A DNA stretch of 11,076 bases from Haliea sp040222615 (GTDB lineage Bacteria > Pseudomonadota > Gammaproteobacteria > Pseudomonadales > Halieaceae): positions 1-11,076 of the forward strand of contig NZ_JAVKCQ010000068.1 in the NCBI RefSeq assembly GCF_040222615.1, given 5' to 3'. Below, piece after piece: positions 5,496 to 11,076 of the stretch (its first letter is position 1; each line of letters opens with the position of its first letter). The notes beneath the pieces are model-generated. The model did not search any database and was not told where the DNA came from. It saw only the letters and a list, made by a program, of their open reading frames with translations. Position numbers and translations under genes: made by a program.

Positions 5496-8400
5496 TCAGG
5501 CGTAGTGCAGCGCCACGCGGTCGTTGCCGACACACTCCCGCAGCTGTTGCAGCAGGTCGTCGCTGGGCACGACGGACCAGCGCTCTCCCAGCCGCACCCG
5601 CGCGCGATTGCGGGGCTGGCGATAGAGCAGCGACACCGGGCAGCTGCCGCCGCCGGCGCCGGCCAGCGTGCGGGCCAGGCGCTCGGCCAGCTGATCGTCC
5701 AGCATCTCCTGCCAGACCTCGATGGTGAGCTCGGCGGCGAACGACTGCCGCGCCTCCAACAGGCTGCGCACCTCTTTCGCCCGCACCGACAAGCCGCCGG
5801 AATAATCGTCATGGGCGACACTGCCCTCGACGATCACGATCTGGTCCTTGGCCAGGATATCCCGCTTCTCATTGAAGGTGTCGGCATAGACCGTGACCTC
5901 GATCCGCGCGCTGCGATCATCCAGCTGGAGAATGGCCATGGTGTCGCCGCGCTTGGTCTTCATGGTGCGGGAGGCCACCACCAGCCCGGCCAGCATCTGC
6001 GTCCCCTGCTTGTCCGCGCGCAGGTCGGCAATGCGGGTCGGCGCGAATCTGCGCACTTCCTGTTCATATTCGTCGATGGGATGGCCGGTCACATACAGGC
6101 CCAGGGTGTCCTTTTCGCCGCCCAGTCGCTCGCGACCGGTCCAGGGGTGCACCGCGCGAAAACCCGCGTAGACGTCTGCCACGCCCGTAGCCGGCCCGGG
6201 GACGACATCACCGAACAGGTCCGCCATGCCGCTGTCCCGGTTACTGGCGCTCTGCTCCGCGCTTTTCAGGGCATCGTCAAGGGCGGCCATCAGCACCCAG
6301 CGCTCCACCCCCAGGGTGTCGAAGGCACCGGCCCTGATCAGGGCTTCTATCGCGCGGCGGTTGACCTTGCGCGGGTCGGTGCGGGCGCAGAAATCGAACA
6401 GGTCCAGGAACGGACCGCCCTCCTCCCTGGCCCGCAGCAGGTTCTCCACCGGGCCCTCTCCCAGCCCGCGGATCGCGCCCAGGCCGTAGATAATGTCGTT
6501 GTCGGCGTTGACGGTGAACATGTACTGGCCTTCGTTGACATCGGGCAGGCGCAGCACCAGCTGCATCGCCCGACACTCTTCGACGAACACCACGATCTTG
6601 TCGGTGTTCTGCAGTTCCGAGCTCATCACCGCCGCCATGAAATGCGCGGGATAGTGGGTCTTCAGCCAGGCGGTCTGGTAGGAGACCAGGGCGTAGGCTG
6701 CGGAGTGTGATTTGTTGAAACCGTAGCCGGCGAACTTTTCCACCAGGTCGAAGATCTTGATCGCCAGTTCGCCGTCCACACCCTTGTCACCGGCGCCCTG
6801 CTCGAAGACCGCGCGCTGCTTGGCCATCTCCTCGGGCTTCTTCTTGCCCATGGCCCGGCGCAGCAGGTCCGCCTCGCCGAGGCTGTAGCCGGCCAATTCC
6901 TGGGCAATCTGCATCACCTGCTCCTGGTAAAGGATGATGCCGTAGGTGGGTTCCAGGATAGGCTGCAACAGCGGGTGCTGGTACTGGGCGTCCGGGTAGG
7001 AAATGGCCTCGCGGCCGTGCTTGCGGTTGATGAAGTTGTCCACCATTCCCGACTGCAGCGGGCCCGGGCGGAACAGGGCCACCAGGGCAATGATGTCCTC
7101 GAAGCAGTCCGGCTTCAGGCGCTTGATCAGGTCCTTCATGCCGCGGGATTCAAGCTGGAACACGGCGGTGGTTTCCGCCGCCTGGAGCAGCGCAAAGGTG
7201 GGCTGGTCATCCAGGGGGATGGCCGAAATGTCCAACGCCGCCTCGCCCTGGGAGTCGCGCACGGCGTTGATCATGCGCACCGCCCAGTCGATGATGGTCA
7301 GGGTACGCAGGCCGAGGAAGTCAAACTTGACCAGCCCGGCGTCCTCCACGTCACCCTTGTCGTACTGGGTGACCAGCCCGGCACCGGTTTCATCGCAATA
7401 CAGGGGAGAGAAATCGGTGAGCTTTGAGGGCGCAATCACCACCCCCCCGGCGTGCTTGCCAACGCCCCGGGTGATCCCTTCCAGCTGCAGGGCCATATCC
7501 CAGATTTCCAGGGCCTGGCTGTCCTCATCGAGGAAGGTGCGCAACACCTCCTCCTGCTCCAGTGCCTTGGCCAGGGTCATCCCCACTTCGAAGGGAATCA
7601 TCTTCGACAGCTTGTCCGCCAGACTGTAGGGCTTGCCCTGTACCCGGGCCACATCGCGCACCACCGCCTTGGCGGCCATGGTGCCGAAGGTAATGATCTG
7701 GGAGACGGCCTCGCGGCCATAGGTCTCGGCCACGTAGTCGATAACCCGGTCGCGCTTCTCCATACAGAAGTCGACATCGAAGTCGGGCATAGACACCCGC
7801 TCGGGATTGAGAAAGCGCTCGAACAGCAGGTCGTACTGCAGCGGATCGAGGTCGGTGATCTCCAGCGCGTAGGCCACCAGCGAACCGGCGCCGGAGCCGC
7901 GCCCGGGGCCGACCGGGATATCGTGCTGCTTGGCCCAGCGGATGAAGTCCATCACGATCAGGAAGTAGCCGGGGAAGCCCATCTGGATAATGGTGTCCAG
8001 CTCGAAATCCAGCCGCGCCCGATACTCGGCCTGCAGCCGGGCGAACTCCGGGGCCGCCGGGTCGAACAGCGTGGCCAGGCGCAGCTCCAGCCCCTGGTGG
8101 GAAAGTTGGCGGAAGTACTCATCCATGGTCAGCCCGGGCGGCACCGGGTAGTCGGGCAGGAACGGTTTGCCCAGCTCCAACACCAGGTTGCAGCGCCGCG
8201 CTATCTCGACACTGTTGGCCAGCGCTTCCGGGATATCGGCAAACAGTTCTGCCATTTCTTCCGGCGAGCGCAGGTACTGCTGCTCGGTATAGGCACGAGC
8301 CCGGCGCGGATCATCCAGAGTCCTGCCCTCGCGGATGCAGACCCGCGCCTCATGGGCCTCAAATTCGCTGGCATCCAGAAACCGCACATCGTTGGTGGCG

Positions 8401-8984
8401 ACCACAGGGCACTGCAGCCTGGCCGCCAGCTCCACAGCCGCGTGCAGATGGGTCTCGTCGCCTTCGCGACCGGTGCGGTGCAGCTCCAGGTAAAAGCGCC
8501 CGGGATACAGCGCCAGCCAGTACCTGGCACGCTCCTCTGCCAGCGCCGGCCGCTCCGCGAGCAGCGCCTGCCCGACGTCACCCGCCGCCCCGCAGGACAG
8601 CGCGATCAGGCCTTCGCTGCGCTCGGCCAGCCAGCTCTTGTGCACCCGTGCCACGCCCAGGTGCTGGCCCTCGGTGTAGGCGCGGGAAATGAGTACGGTG
8701 AGGTTGCGATAACCGGTGTCATTCATGGCCAGCAGGCACAGCGGATAGGCGCGCTCGGGATCGTCCTCGTCCAGCACCCGCAGGTCGACCCCGAAGATGG
8801 GCTTCACCCCCGCCGCGAAGGCCGCCTTGTAGACCTTGACCAGGGCGTAGAAATTGCAGATATCGGTGATCGCGACTGCCGCCATACCCAGTGTCGCCAC
8901 GCGTTCGACCAGCGGCTTGACCCGCACCAAGCCGTCGACAAGTGAGTATTCGGTGTGAAGTCTGAGGTGTACGAAGTCGGCCAT
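5496..8984 (-). CDS. dnaE: DNA polymerase III subunit alpha
   Basis: A 1162-residue replicative polymerase, full length for the E. coli-type DnaE. The N-terminal PHP domain begins FVHLRLHTEYSLVDGL. The palm carries GPGRGSGAGSLVAYALEITDLDPL (359-382) and MPDFDVDF, with D401 and D403 at the same numbers as the E. coli catalytic aspartates; the third is D555 in KFDFLGLRTLT. YGIILYQEQVM (681-691) and FNKSHSAAYALVSYQTAWLK (756-775) are fingers/palm hallmarks. The beta-clamp-binding motif is MADLF at 920-924, with Met in place of the usual Gln. An OB-fold follows (about 995-1070), then the C-terminal tau-binding region. The ATG at 8984 is 9 nt after the rnhB stop and has no clear Shine-Dalgarno, suggesting translation coupled to rnhB. 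It synthesises DNA in the replisome with epsilon, theta and the clamp. Confidence 0.98.
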   Translation of the reverse strand: MADFVHLRLHTEYSLVDGLVRVKPLVERVATLGMAAVAITDICNFYALVKVYKAAFAAGVKPIFGVDLRVLDEDDPERAYPLCLLAMNDTGYRNLTVLISRAYTEGQHLGVARVHKSWLAERSEGLIALSCGAAGDVGQALLAERPALAEERARYWLALYPGRFYLELHRTGREGDETHLHAAVELAARLQCPVVATNDVRFLDASEFEAHEARVCIREGRTLDDPRRARAYTEQQYLRSPEEMAELFADIPEALANSVEIARRCNLVLELGKPFLPDYPVPPGLTMDEYFRQLSHQGLELRLATLFDPAAPEFARLQAEYRARLDFELDTIIQMGFPGYFLIVMDFIRWAKQHDIPVGPGRGSGAGSLVAYALEITDLDPLQYDLLFERFLNPERVSMPDFDVDFCMEKRDRVIDYVAETYGREAVSQIITFGTMAAKAVVRDVARVQGKPYSLADKLSKMIPFEVGMTLAKALEQEEVLRTFLDEDSQALEIWDMALQLEGITRGVGKHAGGVVIAPSKLTDFSPLYCDETGAGLVTQYDKGDVEDAGLVKFDFLGLRTLTIIDWAVRMINAVRDSQGEAALDISAIPLDDQPTFALLQAAETTAVFQLESRGMKDLIKRLKPDCFEDIIALVALFRPGPLQSGMVDNFINRKHGREAISYPDAQYQHPLLQPILEPTYGIILYQEQVMQIAQELAGYSLGEADLLRRAMGKKKPEEMAKQRAVFEQGAGDKGVDGELAIKIFDLVEKFAGYGFNKSHSAAYALVSYQTAWLKTHYPAHFMAAVMSSELQNTDKIVVFVEECRAMQLVLRLPDVNEGQYMFTVNADNDIIYGLGAIRGLGEGPVENLLRAREEGGPFLDLFDFCARTDPRKVNRRAIEALIRAGAFDTLGVERWVLMAALDDALKSAEQSASNRDSGMADLFGDVVPGPATGVADVYAGFRAVHPWTGRERLGGEKDTLGLYVTGHPIDEYEQEVRRFAPTRIADLRADKQGTQMLAGLVVASRTMKTKRGDTMAILQLDDRSARIEVTVYADTFNEKRDILAKDQIVIVEGSVAHDDYSGGLSVRAKEVRSLLEARQSFAAELTIEVWQEMLDDQLAERLARTLAGAGGGSCPVSLLYRQPRNRARVRLGERWSVVPSDDLLQQLRECVGNDRVALHYA

Positions 8985-8993
8985 GCGGGCAGT

Positions 8994-9596
8994 TTACCCC
9001 GCGGGCGTCTGCGGCAACAGGGCCTTGACCGGCGCGAAGCTGCGCCGATGCACCGGCGTAACCCCGAGGGTCCGCAGTGCCTGTAAATGGGCCGCTGTGG
9101 GGTAGCCCTTGTGCGCCGCAAAGCCGTAGCCGGGGTACTGCGCGTCGAGCGCGACCAGTTCGGCGTCCCTTTGCACCTTGGCCAGGATGGAAGCGGCGGC
9201 AATGGCGGGCACCCGGTCGTCGCCCCTGACCACCGGTTCCGAGCGGTAGTCCCAGCGCGGTAGCCGGTTGCCATCCACCAGTACCCACTCGGGCTGCGGA
9301 TCCAGCGCCTGCACTGCCCGATGCATGGCGAGGAGCGACGCCTGGAGGATATTGAGCGTATCGATTTCCAGCACCGAAGCGCGCGCGACAGCCCACGCCA
9401 GGGCGTGCTCGCGAATCTGCCCCGCCAGTTCCTCGCGGCGGGCGGCGGACAGCTTCTTGGAGTCACGCAAGCCCGGCACAGGGCGGGCCGGGTCCAGGAT
9501 GACCGCCGCGGCGACCACGTCCCCCGCCAGCGGCCCGCGGCCCACTTCGTCGACACCGGCCAGGCCGGGTGCATGATAATCGATGCCGAACAGCAT
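8994..9596 (-). CDS. rnhB: Ribonuclease HII
   Basis: A 200-residue RNase HII, close to the E. coli length. It cleaves RNA in RNA-DNA hybrids and starts ribonucleotide excision from DNA. The catalytic residues fall at the E. coli numbers: D16 and E17 in GVDEVGRGPLAG, D108 in VLVDGN and D126 in VRGDDRVP. The DSKKLS motif (45-50) and the AAASILAKVQRD helix (133-144) complete the family pattern. The ATG at 9596 comes one base after the lpxB stop (TAG-C-ATG), giving the correct family N terminus MLFGIDY. A longer in-frame form starting at 9713 lies inside lpxB and adds sequence unlike RNase HII, so it is rejected. No Shine-Dalgarno sits at good spacing (GGAG is 14 nt away), so the gene probably relies on coupling to lpxB. 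dnaE follows after 9 nt. Confidence 0.97.
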   Translation of the reverse strand: MLFGIDYHAPGLAGVDEVGRGPLAGDVVAAAVILDPARPVPGLRDSKKLSAARREELAGQIREHALAWAVARASVLEIDTLNILQASLLAMHRAVQALDPQPEWVLVDGNRLPRWDYRSEPVVRGDDRVPAIAAASILAKVQRDAELVALDAQYPGYGFAAHKGYPTAAHLQALRTLGVTPVHRRSFAPVKALLPQTPAG

Positions 9597-9597
9597 G

Positions 9598-10752
9598 CTA
9601 GCGGTGACCACTCCCCAGCACTGCGGCAACGGCATCGGCACAGCGCTCGCCAAAACCCAGCCCCAGGGCCTGGTGGATTGAGGCAAAAGCCTGGCGCTGC
9701 TCCCGGGCAACATGGGAGTTGTAGAGCAGCGGCTGCACAGCGGCCACCAACGCCTCCTCCGTCGCCGCGCCCTGAATCAGCTCCGGCACCAGGGCCCTGC
9801 CCGCCAGGATATTCGGCAGTCCGGCAAAGGGCGTCTTTACCAGCCGCGACACCAGGGCCCAGCTCAGCGGCGCCATGCGGTAGGCCACAGCCATCGGACA
9901 CTGCACCAGCAATGCTTCCAGGGTGGCAGTGCCGGAAGCCAGCAGTACCGCATCCGCCGCCATCATCACCTCCCGCGAGCGTCCCTCAACCAGGGTCAAC
10001 GGCAGGTCCGTATACGCAGCCAGCTGCGCCCGCAGCTGGACCATGCGCTCGGGGCTGGCTGCGGGCAACACCAGGCGCAACTCGGGGTCGGCGCGGCACA
10101 GCCGCCGCGCCGTCGCCAGGAACAGGGGTGCCAGCAGGCTGACTTCGCCACCTCGGCTTCCGGGCAGAAGTGCCAGCAGCCGGCCGCTGGCAGGCAAACC
10201 GAGAGCCGCGCGGGCGGCACTGTGGTCTATCTGGACCGGGATTTCGTCCGCCAGCGGGTGGCCGACAAAGTCCGCGGCAATGGCGTGCTGCCGGTAGATA
10301 TCGGTCTCGAAGGGAAACAGGCACAGCATGCGGTCGACCGCGCGCCGGATCTTGCGGATGCGTCCCCGGCGCCAGGCCCAGACCGAGGGACTGACCAGGT
10401 GCACAGTGGGAATCCCGACCCGGCGGAGTTTCATTTCCAAGTGCAGGCAGAAATCCGGGGAGTCGATGCCGACAAACAGGTCCGGGGGGTTGGCGAGGAA
10501 GTGCTGATAGACGCTGCGCCGGATGCGCAGCAGTTCAGGCAACCGCTTGAGTGGTTCCACGAACCCCATCACCGACAGCCGCTCCATGGGGAACAGGCTG
10601 TCCAGCCCCTGAGCCTGCATCAATGGACCGCCAATGCCCTCTATCTGGAGCTGCGGGTAGCGTTGGCGAAGGGCGCCGAGCAGCCTGGAGCCGAGGATGT
10701 CACCCGAAGCCTCGCCCGCCAGTACGCCAATGCGGAGGCCGCGGCCGTCCAC
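9598..10752 (-). CDS. lpxB: Lipid-A-disaccharide synthase
   Basis: A 384-residue GT19 glycosyltransferase that joins UDP-2,3-diacylglucosamine and lipid X into the lipid A disaccharide at the inner face of the cytoplasmic membrane. Seen in order: AGEASGD (12-18), GIGGPLMQAQGL (39-50), VMGFVEPLKRLP (61-72), VGIDSPDF with the likely catalytic D97, SPSVWAWRRGRI (121-132), GHPLADE (164-170), LLPGSRGGE with R200, SGTATLEALL (273-282) and the UDP-binding region PNILAGRALVPELIQ (313-327). The start codon is GTG at 10752; its G is also the last base of the lpxA stop (TAGTG). No Shine-Dalgarno at proper distance is seen, so reinitiation after lpxA is likely. Length and motifs are normal for the family. 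Confidence 0.97.
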   Translation of the reverse strand: MDGRGLRIGVLAGEASGDILGSRLLGALRQRYPQLQIEGIGGPLMQAQGLDSLFPMERLSVMGFVEPLKRLPELLRIRRSVYQHFLANPPDLFVGIDSPDFCLHLEMKLRRVGIPTVHLVSPSVWAWRRGRIRKIRRAVDRMLCLFPFETDIYRQHAIAADFVGHPLADEIPVQIDHSAARAALGLPASGRLLALLPGSRGGEVSLLAPLFLATARRLCRADPELRLVLPAASPERMVQLRAQLAAYTDLPLTLVEGRSREVMMAADAVLLASGTATLEALLVQCPMAVAYRMAPLSWALVSRLVKTPFAGLPNILAGRALVPELIQGAATEEALVAAVQPLLYNSHVAREQRQAFASIHQALGLGFGERCADAVAAVLGSGHR

Positions 10753-11076
10753 TAGCGGACGATACCGCGCTCCGAGGCGCGCAGGGAGTCGATCATGACC
10801 TGTACTTCCGGCGTATCACTGAGCATGGTTTCCAGGCGCTGGATGGCCAGCTCCAGGGTCAGCCCCTGCCGGTAGATAATCTTGAAAGCGCGCCGCAGCT
10901 GACTGATGGCGTCCGAGGAAAAGCCGCGCCGGCGCAGGCCCTCGATATTGATGGTTTTGGCTTCCGCCGGGGCGCCGCTGACCGTGACGTAGGCAGGGAC
11001 ATCCTTGCCAATCGCCGTACCCATACCACTGAAACTGTGGGCGCCTATCTTGCAGAACTGGTGTACCAGGGTGTAT
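10752..11076 (-). CDS. lpxA: UDP-N-acetylglucosamine acyltransferase, C-terminal part (5' end outside window)
   Basis: The minus-strand frame is open from the window edge to the TAG at 10754-10752, giving the last 107 residues. It begins YTLVHQFCKIGAHSFSGMG, the end of the left-handed beta-helix, where the His of VHQF matches the E. coli LpxA residue I recall as H144. DVPAYVTVSGAPAEA, NIEGLRRRGFSSDAI and a helical tail ending RASERGIVR follow, all typical of LpxA. The ATG at 11024 is internal; the true start, the N-terminal coils and the catalytic His (E. coli H125) lie beyond the window. LpxA transfers a 3-hydroxyacyl chain from ACP to UDP-GlcNAc, the first step of lipid A synthesis. In gammaproteobacteria lpxD and fabZ usually precede it, but that cannot be checked here. 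It overlaps lpxB by one base. Confidence 0.97.
   Translation of the reverse strand, partial: YTLVHQFCKIGAHSFSGMGTAIGKDVPAYVTVSGAPAEAKTINIEGLRRRGFSSDAISQLRRAFKIIYRQGLTLELAIQRLETMLSDTPEVQVMIDSLRASERGIVR

Noticed and set aside
5350..5535. N-terminal extension of SDR3 to an upstream ATG
   Set aside because: It overlaps the dnaE C terminus and is not SDR-like; the ATG at 5349 has a good AGGAG at 8 nt.
5481..6710. 409-codon open frame on the plus strand over the 3' part of dnaE
   Set aside because: Antisense to conserved dnaE in high-GC DNA, where stop codons are rare; low-complexity composition and no start signal.
7452..8945. 497-codon open frame on the plus strand over the 5' part of dnaE
   Set aside because: Long, but entirely antisense to the PHP and palm domains of dnaE; the product looks like a codon-bias artefact rather than a protein.
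9597..9713. N-terminal extension of rnhB into lpxB
   Set aside because: The ATG at 9596 puts D16, E17, D108 and D126 at the family positions; the extra 39 residues match nothing in RNase HII.
9712..10755. 347-codon open frame on the plus strand over lpxB
   Set aside because: Antisense to the intact lpxB; Gln/Arg/His-rich product with no recognisable domain.
10752..11024. Separate 90-residue gene starting at the ATG at 11024
   Set aside because: The frame continues upstream to the window edge with clear LpxA sequence (VHQFCKIGAH), so this is an internal Met of a truncated lpxA.

Overview
The window looks like a high-GC gammaproteobacterial chromosome. The gene order lpxA-lpxB-rnhB-dnaE, the Pseudomonas-like protein sequences and the company of SDR, LLM and MCT-like genes would suit a marine Cellvibrionales/Halieaceae-type bacterium. 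That placement is an inference; no rRNA or other taxonomic marker is present. By eye, base composition is similarly GC-rich throughout.

Right half (5496-11076, all minus strand): a compact housekeeping cluster read from right to left. It holds the 3' part of lpxA (cut by the window edge), lpxB, rnhB and dnaE. The junctions are very tight: lpxA/lpxB overlap by one base, lpxB/rnhB are 1 nt apart and rnhB/dnaE 9 nt apart. LpxA and LpxB belong to lipid A synthesis, RNase HII removes ribonucleotides from DNA, and DnaE is the replicative polymerase. All expected catalytic residues that lie within the window are present. A perfect 8-bp hairpin follows dnaE.

Left half (1-5349): accessory oxidoreductase genes. 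A minus-strand operon of three genes (SDR with an unusual Ser-to-Thr active site, MCT-like MFS transporter, second SDR) starts 146 bp after dnaE, where gammaproteobacteria such as Pseudomonas usually carry accA. It converges on a plus-strand SDR (1665-2501). That SDR diverges from a minus-strand LLM-class (TIGR03617-like, F420-type) oxidoreductase (504-1526) across a 138-bp gap containing a 17-bp near-perfect palindrome. A minus-strand LuxR-type regulator runs off the left edge. No tRNA, rRNA, CRISPR or insertion sequence was seen.

Taken together, the left half reads as a small catabolic or modification module: uptake by the MFS carrier, oxidation/reduction by three SDRs and one LLM enzyme, and control by a LuxR-type protein or an unseen repressor. 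The substrate cannot be named from sequence alone.
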